Source: Candidatus Bathyarchaeota archaeon
Lineage (GTDB): Archaea > Thermoproteota > Bathyarchaeia > Bathyarchaeales > Bathycorpusculaceae
Length of the DNA: 64,000 bases
Reading direction: 5' to 3'
NCBI GenBank assembly: GCA_026014685.1
Contig: JAOZHW010000023.1
Location: forward strand, 35,244 to 99,243
Shown here in pieces: positions 16,170 to 25,437 of the stretch. Position 1 is the first letter of the stretch; every line of letters begins with the position of its first letter. The translations under genes were made by a program, and so were the position numbers. The notes beneath the pieces are model-generated. The model had not been told where the DNA came from. It worked only from the letters and a program-made list of their open reading frames with translations, and made no database searches.

Positions 16170-17294
16170 TCAGTCTGCTGCCGCTGACGAATCAACAATC
16201 GCCTTGATTTCTTTATTCAACGCGTCAGGCAACCCCAAAATCCCGACATCCATGAAACCGCGAATAATCAACGAAACCGCCTGCTCACGCGTTAAGCGTC
16301 GAGTCATCAGGTAAGTGATTTCTCTTTCGCTGATTTTACCCACAGCTGCTTCATGGGTGATTTCGACACCTTTCTTGGTGGCGATCAACTCTGGGATGGA
16401 TTGCATGAATGATTCGTTATCCATAATCAACCCCTTGCATTCCAAGTGTCCCTTGCAGTCTGGTGTGTGCCCCTCAATCATTCCGCGAACAATCATCTTG
16501 GAGCCTTCGCGGGCGATTGCGCGGCTGACCATTTCGGCTTTGCTTCCTTCACCTGTCAGGACTGCTTTGGAGCCTGTGTCGAGTTGGCTGTTTTTGTGTC
16601 CATAGAGGATGCTGTTAAAGCTAACGCGGGATTGTTTACCTCTACAGTACGCAACAGGGTACATCTGTACATCGCGGACTGGGCGCATGCAGACGTAGTT
16701 TGAGACGAAGGTTGCGTTGTCGTCTATTTGAGAGGCGCTTCTTGGGCGAACCAGTGTGTTTTCGCTCCACTGGTGAATCATAGTGAAGTTTAGCATGGCG
16801 CCTTTTTTGACGTAGATTTCAGATATACCCAAATGCGCGGCGTTGGGAACGGTTGAGTGCTGTAGGCAACTGGTGATTATGTGTGCTTTGGAGTCTTCTT
16901 CGGCGATTATGATGTTGTGAACTCGTTGCTCTAAATTCCGTTGTGTTATCAGAAGACAAGACTGTAAGGGAAACGCGATTTCAGCGCCTTTTAAGATACG
17001 CATGAAGTAGCCGCCACTATAGTCCTCCGCCACCTTTTTAGTGTATTCGTCTTTGTCTTTGTTAACCAGCTTCCAGCGGTATTCCTCAAGCCACGGGTAT
17101 TTTTTGAGTGCGGCTTTGATGTCCATCAGTTCCAGTTTGCCTTCATAGAGCTCGTTAACCTTGGATGCCACGGTTTGCTGGTTTAGGTGCATAAATGTGC
17201 CTGAACGGTTCTTCTCTTCGAGTTCAAGCCCTGCCTTTTGAGCTTCTTGGAGGATTTCATGTGGGATTTTAGTTAAGTCGCTTTCTTTACTCAT
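16170..17294 (-). CDS. SufB/SufD-family Fe-S cluster assembly protein
   Basis: 374 residues, right-handed beta-helix SufB/D core. Typical features: an N-terminal helical domain (EEYRWKLVNKDKDEYTKKVA), the beta-helix with RVHNIIIAEEDSKAHIITSC, and the C-terminal segment GHLECKGLIMDNESFMQSIPEL...EITHEAAVGKISEREITYLMTRRLTREQA. It forms the scaffold on which Fe-S clusters are built, with the SufC ATPase. It is the second gene of a sufC-sufB/D operon, overlapping sufC by four bases (ATGA). Only one B/D-type protein is present here, as in many archaea where it acts as the only scaffold. Confidence 0.92.
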   Translation of the reverse strand: MSKESDLTKIPHEILQEAQKAGLELEEKNRSGTFMHLNQQTVASKVNELYEGKLELMDIKAALKKYPWLEEYRWKLVNKDKDEYTKKVAEDYSGGYFMRILKGAEIAFPLQSCLLITQRNLEQRVHNIIIAEEDSKAHIITSCLQHSTVPNAAHLGISEIYVKKGAMLNFTMIHQWSENTLVRPRSASQIDDNATFVSNYVCMRPVRDVQMYPVAYCRGKQSRVSFNSILYGHKNSQLDTGSKAVLTGEGSKAEMVSRAIAREGSKMIVRGMIEGHTPDCKGHLECKGLIMDNESFMQSIPELIATKKGVEITHEAAVGKISEREITYLMTRRLTREQAVSLIIRGFMDVGILGLPDALNKEIKAIVDSSAAAD

Positions 17295-18046
17295 TTTTTC
17301 CAGCCCTCGCTTGTGCGTATTCTACATGCTACGCATTCTTCGTAGCCCAAGTTTTTGATGTCATCGTATATACGCATCGGATCTCGGAAACAGTGAAATT
17401 GTCCCTTGAGTAGTATGCAGCCGTATGTGGCTTTGATTTTCTCCATGATGTCGCCTTTATGGGTGATGATTAAAGCTGAGGCACCTGTTTGTTCAACGTA
17501 CTTTTGGATTTCTGTCGATATCATACGTAAACTTTCTACGTCAACGCCTGAGTCAGGCTCATCCAGCAAAAGCAACTTGGGCTTAAGGAAAATCAACTGC
17601 AAAATTTCAGAGCGTTTCCTTTCGCCGCCGCTGAAACCCAGATTCACATCCCGATTCAAGAAACTGGTCAATCGGAATGCTTCTATCTGCGCCATCTCTT
17701 CTGGGCTAAACTCTTCTGTTGAGGATTTACCCAAACAGAGCTTGAGCAAATCACCCAGTTTCACACCTGTAATTTCAGGGGGGTTTTGGAAGCTTACGAT
17801 TATGCCCAGTTTTGCTCTCTCATCTACGCCTTTGTTGGTTATATCGATTCCCTGGAAGAGGATTTGCCCTGAGACTACTTCGTAGCCAGGTAACCCCATT
17901 AGGGTGCTTATCAGAGTGGTTTTTCCTGAACCGTTAGGTCCAAAAAGGATGTGGCTTGCGCCTTCTTTTAGGGTAAACGTTAAGTCGTTTAGGATGGTTT
18001 TTCCTTCGACTTTAACGGTTAAGCCCTTAACTTCAAGAATGTCCAT
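17291..18046 (-). CDS. sufC: SufC, Fe-S assembly ATPase
   Basis: ABC-type ATPase of the SUF system, about 251 residues: Walker A GPNGSGKTT, Q-loop SFQNPPEI, signature LGFSGGERKRSE, Walker B LLLLDEPDSGVD, and switch His in IITHKGD. ATG 18046 (MDILEVKGL) is chosen: a TATA-like tract (minus strand GGTTATTTTATT, about 18077-18066) is centred roughly 27 bases before it, so the message is leaderless. An in-frame TTG at 18067 lies inside that tract. It drives the conformational cycle of the SufB/D partner encoded directly after it. Divergent from the NapH-like gene. Confidence 0.95.
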   Translation of the reverse strand: MDILEVKGLTVKVEGKTILNDLTFTLKEGASHILFGPNGSGKTTLISTLMGLPGYEVVSGQILFQGIDITNKGVDERAKLGIIVSFQNPPEITGVKLGDLLKLCLGKSSTEEFSPEEMAQIEAFRLTSFLNRDVNLGFSGGERKRSEILQLIFLKPKLLLLDEPDSGVDVESLRMISTEIQKYVEQTGASALIITHKGDIMEKIKATYGCILLKGQFHCFRDPMRIYDDIKNLGYEECVACRIRTSEGWKK

Positions 18047-18189
18047 GACAAAAGAAGTGTTAACCAAATAAAATAACCTTGTGATAACTAACAGGATTTG
18101 TTTAGAAACATACTTAAACCAACTTCACCCCTCCTCTAACAGAAACAAAGCAGCCGTTTTGCTAAAGAAATACGTTTACGGGGGAAGTT

Positions 18190-19101
18190 ATGGTTAACTG
18201 GGCAGCGGACAAAACAAAACGCGTAAGCACACTCAGATTCATTACTCAGTGCATCTTTCTGCTAATCATTTTTTACGTCGCCATAATCGGCATCTGGAAA
18301 GGACTGCTGCTACTTCTGATATTTGGGGCAACATTCTTGCTTGGGCGACTTTTCTGTGGTTGGATGTGTCCATTCGGATTATACATGGACACAGTGACAT
18401 TGCTTCGAAGAGCACTCAAGGTTCCACATTGGTCGCTGCCAAACAGACTCAACTTGGCGCTGCACAAAAGCCGCTACATCACCGCCGCATGCATCTTCGC
18501 GCTGGCGATTCCAATCTTTCTGCTGAGTACTGGTTCATCTTTTGAGTTTTCAAATTTTCTGTGGATGCGACCCCCCTTCTCAGTTTACGCTTTTCTATTG
18601 GAGCCCTTGCAAACCCCTGTTTTACCCTGGAACCCACCGTTTGGTGCGTTGTTTGAAATAAATGGGCGCTATTGGACTTTTCCCTATGTAGGCGAAATCT
18701 TGCTGTACTTAAGAGATACAGGCATCGCTTTGCCTCTGTCTTATGTTTTTGTGGGCGCAGTTTTGGCTGCGTCGTTTAAGGTTCGACGTTTCTGGTGCCG
18801 CTTCTGCCCCACAGGCATATCCTTTGGCGCATTAAACAGGTTCCGAGCGCTCCGCTGGCTGCCGCTTCTTAGGTTAAGCAAAAACGGCGAAAAATGCACC
18901 AAATGCGGTATCTGCCAAAGAGTCTGCCCCCTACAAGTCACCGAAGTGTACGAGAAAAAAGACGGCCCAATACAAACAACAATGTGCACCGTTTGTTTGC
19001 GGTGTGTTGAGATGTGCCCAGAGCAGGAGTGTTTGAGTGTATGTTTTTCTTCGCGGCGGATTTGGAGTTCAAGGAACTGGTTAGATCAGTCGAACAGGTG
19101 A
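18190..19101 (+). CDS. NapH/NosR-like membrane ferredoxin
   Basis: 303 residues, an integral membrane electron carrier. About four helices carry two CxxxCP-type motifs, CGWMCPFG (C56, C60) after the second helix and a shorter CRFCPTG later, the hallmark of NapH/NosR/CcoG polyferredoxins. At the C-terminus are two 4Fe-4S sites: CTKCGICQRVCP, and CTVCLRCVEMCP followed by a further Cys. It would pass electrons across or along the membrane to a partner not seen here. ATG with GGGGAAG-like sequence just upstream. It sits between sufBC and a sensor kinase; a link with Fe-S supply is plausible but inferred. The last 30 residues (basic, Trp-rich) are unusual. Confidence 0.85.
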   Translation: MVNWAADKTKRVSTLRFITQCIFLLIIFYVAIIGIWKGLLLLLIFGATFLLGRLFCGWMCPFGLYMDTVTLLRRALKVPHWSLPNRLNLALHKSRYITAACIFALAIPIFLLSTGSSFEFSNFLWMRPPFSVYAFLLEPLQTPVLPWNPPFGALFEINGRYWTFPYVGEILLYLRDTGIALPLSYVFVGAVLAASFKVRRFWCRFCPTGISFGALNRFRALRWLPLLRLSKNGEKCTKCGICQRVCPLQVTEVYEKKDGPIQTTMCTVCLRCVEMCPEQECLSVCFSSRRIWSSRNWLDQSNR

Positions 19102-19110
19102 TTAATTTTC

Positions 19111-20433
19111 TTAGACAATAGCTTGGGTAATGTTGTTAGCGTTTGTTGGTATAGTTATCAGAAATGTGGTTCCCTTCTTGGAGGTTTTCTCCACATTGAT
19201 TGAGCCTCCGTGTGCTTCGAGGATTCGTTTACAGATAGCCAAACCAAAACCCATCCCCTGAGCTTTAGTTGTAACCAAAGGCGCAAACAGTTTAGGCACG
19301 ACTTCTTTGGGAATTCCACAGCCATTATCGGTTATCCTGAATTCTAAGCATCCGTTGTTTTGGGCACTGCCAAGAGTTATTATTCCACCGTTGGGTAGCA
19401 CATCGATTGCGTTTTTTATTAAATTAATGAATACTCTCTGCAGTTTATCTTCGTCAACTTTGATGGGGTATCGATCGGTTACCCTATTTCGGATCTTAAC
19501 TTTTGGAGGCACTTCAACAGCAGCTAAACTCTTAGCTACCAACCTTTGCGGCGTGGTTTCATTGATTTCTAAATGAATCTCCCTTGAATAATCCAGCAAG
19601 TCGTTAATTATTTTGTTTGAACTCTCGATACACCTGTCGATTGTCTGAAGCATCTCAGAAAATTGCTTAGGCTCGATGGCTACTCCTTTCTTTTTGAGAA
19701 AATACGCCGAATTTTTGATCCCTGAAAGCGGGTTACGCAGGTCGTGCCCAATCATCCCCGCCAATTCGCCGATTGCTGCAAGCCGCTCAGACTTAATCAA
19801 ACGCAACTGCACATCCTCTAATTGTTTTGTCCGAGTATCAACCAGCATTTCCAGCCTCTTTGAGTACTCCTCAAGTTTAGCTTGCATATCCTTCTTTTCA
19901 GTGATGTCTAAGACGACCTCTACAGCGGAAACTACGTTTCCTGTTTCATCTTTAACGGGTGTAGCTATGAGTTCTATCCACTGGGGATGCCCGTTACTAT
20001 CAGCATAGCAGCATTGATGAATGTCGATGCTTACACCTCTTTCGAAGACCTTTTTGACGCCACACTTTGAACACATATTTTTGCGGTTATGAAGAGCGGA
20101 ATAGCATTTTTTGCCTAGAAACTCCTTTAGCTCTTCAGAGGCCAGTTTGTTTATCCAAGTTATCCTGAAATCCTTGTCGATAACAACCACACCTGTTCCG
20201 AGGCTTTGCGTGATTGCGTCTAACTTTTTCTTTTCTTGAATAAGTTCGCGGTCTTTTTCCTTGCTTTCAGTGATGTCTATACCATAAACGTTAACATAAC
20301 CTTCTTTCGGAAAAGGGGCAAACGTAAAAAGATATGTTTTTTCTTTATGGCTAAATTCTACGGTTCGGCGTCTCCCTGTTTGAATAGTTTTTTGGACGTT
20401 TTGGGTGATTTGGCTTAGCTCATTGTTTTGCAA
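19111..20433 (-). CDS. PAS-domain sensor histidine kinase, catalytic part (split gene)
   Basis: 440 residues from TTG 20433. It begins inside a PAS domain (RRTVEFSHKEKTYLFTFAPF...GYVNVYGIDITESKEK) whose first half is encoded by the upstream gene, then a second PAS with a Cys cluster (CYSALHNRKNMCSKCGVKK), a coiled coil, the H-box SERLAAIGELAGMIGHDLRNPL, N-box NLIKNAIDVLPNGG, G1 DNGCGIPKE and GMGFGLAICKRI. No membrane segments: a cytoplasmic sensor. A single base added to the TTTT run at about 20438-20441 would fuse it with the upstream PAS gene. It is a close relative of the broken kinase at 4430-6135. No response regulator is next to it. Confidence 0.87.
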   Translation of the reverse strand: MQNNELSQITQNVQKTIQTGRRRTVEFSHKEKTYLFTFAPFPKEGYVNVYGIDITESKEKDRELIQEKKKLDAITQSLGTGVVVIDKDFRITWINKLASEELKEFLGKKCYSALHNRKNMCSKCGVKKVFERGVSIDIHQCCYADSNGHPQWIELIATPVKDETGNVVSAVEVVLDITEKKDMQAKLEEYSKRLEMLVDTRTKQLEDVQLRLIKSERLAAIGELAGMIGHDLRNPLSGIKNSAYFLKKKGVAIEPKQFSEMLQTIDRCIESSNKIINDLLDYSREIHLEINETTPQRLVAKSLAAVEVPPKVKIRNRVTDRYPIKVDEDKLQRVFINLIKNAIDVLPNGGIITLGSAQNNGCLEFRITDNGCGIPKEVVPKLFAPLVTTKAQGMGFGLAICKRILEAHGGSINVEKTSKKGTTFLITIPTNANNITQAIV

Positions 20434-21677
20434 GAAAACTTGGATGCTCTATTTGCGTAGAGAATTTTGCCATTCTCTGCAACTCTAAGCACGGGGTTTG
20501 GGTCTTCTTCGGGAAATTTTGCTAAATTATTGATTTCTTCTTCAGCTTTTTTGCGCTCAGAAATATCGCGGAAAACCAGCACTACACCCGAAATCTCGCC
20601 AGAATCCCCCCGAATCGGCGCTCCGCTGTCATCTATGGGGATTTCGTCGCCGTTTTTGCGGATCAGAACAGTATGGTTAGCCAACCCGACAATAACGCCT
20701 TTCTCGAGCACTTTTACAACTGGATTCTTAACCGCTTTACGGGTCTTTTCATTTACTATACGGAAGACTTCTTGCAAGGGCTTTTGTTTTGCCTCTGAAA
20801 AAGTCCAGCCTGTTAACTTTTCAGCCACATGGTTCATGAAAGTGATATGTGCATCGGTATCCGTTGCTATAACTGCATCTCCGATGCTGGAAAGAGTAGC
20901 AGCCCAACGCCTCTCGCTTCTAGCAAGCTCCATTTCAGCTTTTTTACGCTGGGTAATGTCCTGTGATAAAACAAAAATGCCTTCCGCAACAGGCTGTACA
21001 CTTAACTCAAACCAGCCCCTCTCTCCATTTGGAAACAAAAACTCGTTTTCCATAACTAACGAGATTTTTTCATCCATACATTTCTGCAGCTTTTGGAACA
21101 TAGCTGTTTTTTCGACGCCTGGATAAACGTCAGTCATCTTCTTTCCTATCAATTGATTTACAGTTGCACGGCCCTGTTTTGCAGCCGCCTCATTAACGTA
21201 GATGTATCGCCAGTCGCGTCCGATAATCTGAAAACCTTCCAGTAAACCGTTGAGTGTTTCTCGAAAGCGGCTTTCCCAAGCTTGGGTTTGTTTCTCGGCT
21301 TCTTTGCGGTCAGTTACATCCCGGTTACTGGTTCGGCGACCCAGAAACTCGCCTTTTTCACCAAAAACGGGTTGACAAGCATGGGAAATCCAGCGTACTT
21401 CGCCGTTTGGTTTGACGATGCGGAAATCGTAGGTGTGCATTTCAGCCTTTGTTACGTTTCCAAAATGATTAGCTATCCACGGTTTATCGTCGGGGTGGAT
21501 TATTTCTGTTAACAATTTAGGGTTACTTATGAATTCCTCGGCGCTGTAACCTGTTATGCGTTTGCATGAGGGAGAAACAAACAATAATTTGCCGTCGGGA
21601 GCAATCCAGTACTCCCAATCAAACAAGAAATCAGCAATAACATGAAATTCCAAGTCCCCTTCTCGGCTAGTCACCAT
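20415..21677 (-). CDS. Multi-PAS sensor protein, N-terminal part of split kinase
   Basis: 420 residues with three complete PAS/PAC domains (about 10-125, 135-245, 255-380), each ending in a PAC-type motif (NRDVTDRKEAE, SQDITQRKKAE, FRDISERKKAE), plus the first half of a fourth PAS (NPVLRVAENGKILYANRAS) that breaks off after 14 foreign residues. The next gene, overlapping by 19 bases, starts exactly where this PAS should continue, so both are best read as one kinase of about 860 residues interrupted by a one-base deletion in a T4 run. TATA-like TTATAAAAACG lies 34-44 bases before the ATG. PAS domains of this kind sense redox, light or small ligands. Confidence 0.85.
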   Translation of the reverse strand: MVTSREGDLEFHVIADFLFDWEYWIAPDGKLLFVSPSCKRITGYSAEEFISNPKLLTEIIHPDDKPWIANHFGNVTKAEMHTYDFRIVKPNGEVRWISHACQPVFGEKGEFLGRRTSNRDVTDRKEAEKQTQAWESRFRETLNGLLEGFQIIGRDWRYIYVNEAAAKQGRATVNQLIGKKMTDVYPGVEKTAMFQKLQKCMDEKISLVMENEFLFPNGERGWFELSVQPVAEGIFVLSQDITQRKKAEMELARSERRWAATLSSIGDAVIATDTDAHITFMNHVAEKLTGWTFSEAKQKPLQEVFRIVNEKTRKAVKNPVVKVLEKGVIVGLANHTVLIRKNGDEIPIDDSGAPIRGDSGEISGVVLVFRDISERKKAEEEINNLAKFPEEDPNPVLRVAENGKILYANRASKFSCKTMS

Positions 21678-21974
21678 AAACAGAGTCCCTTTACCAAGTT
21701 TTCGCTTGGTCGTTTTTATAAGTTTTTTGCTAGAGACAATTATAAAAAACGAAAAGGTGCTGGAAAAAAATCAAATAATTCATTTGACGGATTGATATAA
21801 TGCTGGACTTCGCAGAATAAATAATCTGAGTCATCCTTTTAATATTATAGGTGCAAAAATTCGGTTTAAACAAAGAAAACAGCTAGCAGATGTAATTTGT
21901 CATTAATAATTGAATTCTGGAAAAACTATTTATCAAACCAAATACTCCCCAAGACTTAGTTAGTTGTGTATCAG
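21678..21974. promoter_or_regulatory. Divergent intergenic region with AT-rich inverted repeat
   Basis: CGTTTTTATAA (21711-21721) and TTATAAAAAACG (21740-21751) form a near-perfect inverted repeat. The minus-strand reading of the left arm supplies a TATA box for the multi-PAS kinase, so the repeat may be a regulator site over the promoter. The rest is AT-rich; no gene is seen. Confidence 0.45.
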
Positions 21975-23846
21975 ATGGGTGCATTAAACAGAACCTGCAC
22001 CATTCTCTGGGTAGTTTCATTTTCTTTGCTGCTTATCTTGCCTGCCGACTCTTCAATACCGAGTCAAAACGCCGCAACAACCTATGAATCGCACTATACC
22101 CTTCTAAACCAACCCCTTGTTGTTTCAACCCCGCCCTCCCTCTATGAATATTACAACAATCTATCACACATCATAAAAAACGACGCAGAATACGCAAAAT
22201 TCATAACACCTCAAATAGTTCAACCAATCGCAGATACTATCCGAAACCTAACTCAAGGGTTACCATATCCAGAAGAGCAATTCGCCAACGAAGTACTCGA
22301 TTTTGTCCATCAAATACCCTACAAGATCACTGGCGCCAAATACCCCGTTGAAACCCTTATAGAAAATGAGGGCGACTGCGGCGCCGTTTCACTGCTGGCT
22401 GCTTCCATCATGAAAGCCGGCGGATTAGATGTAATTTTGATAAAATATACCGCGACAGATTTTGCCCACATGAACGTCGGAGTGAACTTACCTCAAGAAC
22501 CCGTTTACAAAACCCTGTTTTTCTCATCCACCAGCGTGGAATTTAACAATAAAACTTACTGGACTGCAGAAGCCACCCCTTTAGCAAACTGGAAAGTAGG
22601 CGACCAACCGGCCCGCATGGCGGAGACAGTTTACCAAGTCATCCCTATAGAGGACTGCGAGCAGACATCGCCAGGCCAGGTTTCATGCAGTCTATCAACA
22701 TTATTGCCCATCAAAGTAAGCATTGATTTTTCTTCAGCTCCAAAAGAAACTAATCGCTCTCTGCTGATTTGGGGAACAATAGAGCCAAACATCCCCAACT
22801 GCAACGTCACAATCTACGTCAAGAGCGAGGGAAACATACAATACAACAAAACCATCACAGATGAAAATGGAAATTACGCTTTCCTTTGGAATTTCACAAA
22901 AGACGGAACCTACTACATTAGTGCAACCTGTAGCGGCAACCAAACATACGCAGGCGCCGACAGCGAAAAAGTTGCAGTCTTGATCGGTCCGCCCCAGCTT
23001 TTGCAGTTCCAATCTGAAACCTACAATTATGTCGTCGGTATACCCGTTAGCGACATAGCAATTCGCCCCTACATGGGTGTTAAGGATTTTCTAGCTGCCC
23101 CAATAGAAGTTAACAGTTCTTTTAGTTACAGCTTTAACGTTCTCTCCACAGGGCAGAGCACTTCAGAGGTAAAAACTATGACTCTGACTTTGCCCGCAAC
23201 AGAGCACACAATCAGAAGCCGAAACCGAATCATACAAACCATCCAAGTGCCCGCCAAAACCATCGTGGTTCCAGAGAACATACCACCGGGTTTGCAACCG
23301 CTTGCGTTACCCAACGATTTCAACGATACCATAAACAACCAATTCTGCTTTATCTTAAAGAAAACCGCCACTGGACAGTACAATTTTACTGCTCAAGGCT
23401 TAGCCAACCGCGACATAACCGCGTTAAAACAAGGCAACCTAAGCACGGTTTTCTTCAATGCCACAGACGCCATAAACATAGGCGAATGGTACACGGTTTT
23501 TACTGAAATTTCCAAAGACAGCTTAACGATAAAAGTCCAAGATAAAGAGGGAACAAGTCAACTATCTGAACCAATAAACACACTTGACAACGACCAAGTA
23601 GTATTGATAATGGCAAACAACGTGGACAGCGCTGTTGCATTGAAGAATTTTCAAGTTGGTGGCACAACAGAAAAAGCGGATCCCACCACTCAAATAGTTC
23701 GCTTTCCGACGCCTCCGCCAAAATCACTGTTGTTCTTTGGTGTTGCAGTAGTCATCATTGCGGCTGTAATGACCGTAACAGGTGCAGCTATCCGTGTTAG
23801 GAAGAGCAGAGGTGACCGAAAGGGTGGTGGGGCCGCTGGGATTTGA
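21975..23846 (+). CDS. Surface-anchored transglutaminase-like protein
   Basis: 623 residues from ATG 21975. A signal peptide (TILWVVSFSLLLILPADSS) leads into a transglutaminase-like cysteine domain: NEVLDFVHQIPYKI...ENEGDCGAVSLLAASIMKAGGLDVILI...FAHMNVGV, with Cys in GDCG and His in AHMNVGV as probable catalytic residues. Then come an Ig-like/carboxypeptidase-regulatory-like beta domain (about 260-350), a lectin-like or beta domain, and a C-terminal anchor (LLFFGVAVVIIAAVMTVTGAAI) with a basic tail. It acts outside the cell, probably in peptide or cell-surface processing; the substrate is unknown. Its last codons and stop run 19 bases into the tRNA-Pro gene on the other strand. Confidence 0.8.
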   Translation: MGALNRTCTILWVVSFSLLLILPADSSIPSQNAATTYESHYTLLNQPLVVSTPPSLYEYYNNLSHIIKNDAEYAKFITPQIVQPIADTIRNLTQGLPYPEEQFANEVLDFVHQIPYKITGAKYPVETLIENEGDCGAVSLLAASIMKAGGLDVILIKYTATDFAHMNVGVNLPQEPVYKTLFFSSTSVEFNNKTYWTAEATPLANWKVGDQPARMAETVYQVIPIEDCEQTSPGQVSCSLSTLLPIKVSIDFSSAPKETNRSLLIWGTIEPNIPNCNVTIYVKSEGNIQYNKTITDENGNYAFLWNFTKDGTYYISATCSGNQTYAGADSEKVAVLIGPPQLLQFQSETYNYVVGIPVSDIAIRPYMGVKDFLAAPIEVNSSFSYSFNVLSTGQSTSEVKTMTLTLPATEHTIRSRNRIIQTIQVPAKTIVVPENIPPGLQPLALPNDFNDTINNQFCFILKKTATGQYNFTAQGLANRDITALKQGNLSTVFFNATDAINIGEWYTVFTEISKDSLTIKVQDKEGTSQLSEPINTLDNDQVVLIMANNVDSAVALKNFQVGGTTEKADPTTQIVRFPTPPPKSLLFFGVAVVIIAAVMTVTGAAIRVRKSRGDRKGGGAAGI

Positions 23847-23903
23847 ACCCAGGATCGCATGCGCCCCAGGCATGTATCCTAATCCATGCTAGACGACGGC
23901 CCC
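23828..23903 (-). tRNA. tRNA-Pro (anticodon GGG)
   Basis: On the minus strand the acceptor stem GGGGCCG pairs with CGGCCCC (7 bp, discriminator A). The D arm starts GTCTAGC. The anticodon stem CATGC/GCATG encloses the loop CTGGGGC, giving anticodon GGG. The variable loop is short, and the T arm is CTGGG-TTCAAAT-CCCAG. No intron; CCA is not encoded. The 3' end overlaps the last 19 bases of the convergent transglutaminase-like gene. Confidence 0.95.
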
Positions 23904-24036
23904 ACGATTTATGCGCCATCGTTTGGGGATTTGAGGGTTTTTCAATACGTATATGAACTTAAATCTTCTGGATACAGCAAGCCCGGTTCTATGCCTGTTA
24001 GTTAAAGCCGTCTTGCATTTAGACAAATGTTGAGAC

Positions 24037-24366
24037 TTAAGGCTGGCTTTTTACTGTCTCGCTTAACTTTGCCTGTGTTTTTCTGAAACGCATAACCATG
24101 TCTTTGCCGAACTGTGTAACTTCTGAGGAACCGCCGCCTTTTGCGCCTCCACGAACCCTTGTGACCAGTGATTCGCCTAGTCGTTCTTCGGAGAGTGTTA
24201 ATCGGTGTAGGGCGTATCGGTAGGACATCCCCAATTTTTTGGCTGCTTCAAGGACAGAGTGGTGTGTCTCTATTTCTTCGAGTAGACGTGCTAGGCCGTC
24301 TCCGAAGACTGCTTGGTCTTTTTCGTTTACTATCCAGAGTTTGAATCGGTAGTTGGTTTTTTTCAT
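24037..24366 (-). CDS. ModE-like winged-helix DNA-binding protein
   Basis: 109 residues from ATG 24366, chosen because AGGGAG lies seven bases before it. The fold is the LysR-like winged helix of ModE N-terminal domains: FKLWIVNEKDQAVFGDGLARLLEEIE, then VLEAAKKLGMSYRYALHRLT, a Gly-rich wing (VRGGAKGGGSSEVT) and FGKDMVMRFRKTQAKL. The molybdate-binding MOP domains of ModE are absent, so ligand sensing is not implied. Divergent from the NfnAB-like genes, whose promoter (TATATATTGTATATAC region, about 24484-24497) it could control; this is inference. Confidence 0.82.
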   Translation of the reverse strand: MKKTNYRFKLWIVNEKDQAVFGDGLARLLEEIETHHSVLEAAKKLGMSYRYALHRLTLSEERLGESLVTRVRGGAKGGGSSEVTQFGKDMVMRFRKTQAKLSETVKSQP

Positions 24367-24546
24367 GGGGCTCCCTGAATTTAATTGGTGTTTTGGCAAT
24401 TAAGGGTAGTGCTGTTTGGTTGTGTGGGTTGTTGTTTTTGTTGTTGTGGTCGTTGGTTGTAGCTAGCAAGACTTTTATAGCATATATATTGTATATACGA
24501 TTAATACCCGAAAAAGGGTTGCGTGTTAACGGGGAGAACGCAAAAA

Positions 24547-25437
24547 GTGACAGAAACCAATACGCAAAGTCAACTAAAACTCAACCAAGTTGTAGAAAAA
24601 AAAATCCTAAACTCCGTAACCAAAAAAATCACAGTCTACGCCCCAGATATAGCCGCAAAAGCACACGCGGGACAATTCGTGATTTTCAAGGTACGCCAAG
24701 ACAGCGAAAGAATACCACTCACCTTATCGTCTTGGGACAAAGAAAAAGGCACAATCTCACACATCTTCCAAGAAGTAGGCTACTCAACAATCGAATTAGG
24801 TTCACTGCGGGTAGATGACAAAATAATGCACATAGCAGGCCCATTAGGGAACCCCAGTGAAATAAAAAATTTCGGAACCGCCGTTGTCATATGCGGTGGT
24901 TTGGGCACAGCAGTTGCGTACCCAGTTGCAAAGGCACTTAAGGAAGCAGGAAACAAAGTCATATCCATAGTCGGCGCAAGAAATGCAGAACTCTTCATTT
25001 TAGAAGACGAAATGAAAGCTGTTTCCGACGAAATCTTATTCACATCTGACGACGGATCAAAAGGACAAAAAGGCTTCGTCAGCGACGTCCTCAAAACGCT
25101 CATAGCGAAGGGCACCAAAATCGATATAGTCTTCGCCATCGGACCCCCCATTATGATGAGTGTCATTGCAGATATCACTCGTCCGTTGGGCATTAAAACC
25201 ATCGCCAGCTTAAACCCGATCATGGTGGATGGCATGGGCATGTGCGGTGCTTGTCGTGTTTCCATAGACAACAAGACACAGTTTGCATGTGTAGATGGCC
25301 CAGAGTTTGATGCGCACAAAGTTAACTTCAAAGAACTAATCCAGAGGCTTAAATGCTACTGTAACGAAGAGAAAAATCTTTCATTAGCTTATCAGAAACC
25401 ATCAGGAGAGAAAAGTTGCCAATGTCACGGCCAGTAA
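24547..25437 (+). CDS. NfnA-like / sulfide dehydrogenase flavoprotein subunit
   Basis: About 296 residues of the ferredoxin-NADP+ reductase-like family (NfnA, SudB, PyrK-like). N-terminal FAD beta-barrel (HAGQFVIFKV...RIPLTLSSWD), NAD(P)-binding segment (VVICGGLGTAVAYPVAK), and the C-terminal 2Fe-2S cysteines in GMGMCGACRVSI...FACVDGPEF. With the next gene it would form an electron-bifurcating transhydrogenase or NADPH-dependent reductase that exchanges electrons between ferredoxin, NADH and NADPH. Start GTG 24547 fits GGGGAGA upstream; an in-frame GTG at 24523 lies before that site. The Cys-rich tail (CYCNEEKN...CQCHGQ) is unusual. Confidence 0.88.
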   Translation: MTETNTQSQLKLNQVVEKKILNSVTKKITVYAPDIAAKAHAGQFVIFKVRQDSERIPLTLSSWDKEKGTISHIFQEVGYSTIELGSLRVDDKIMHIAGPLGNPSEIKNFGTAVVICGGLGTAVAYPVAKALKEAGNKVISIVGARNAELFILEDEMKAVSDEILFTSDDGSKGQKGFVSDVLKTLIAKGTKIDIVFAIGPPIMMSVIADITRPLGIKTIASLNPIMVDGMGMCGACRVSIDNKTQFACVDGPEFDAHKVNFKELIQRLKCYCNEEKNLSLAYQKPSGEKSCQCHGQ

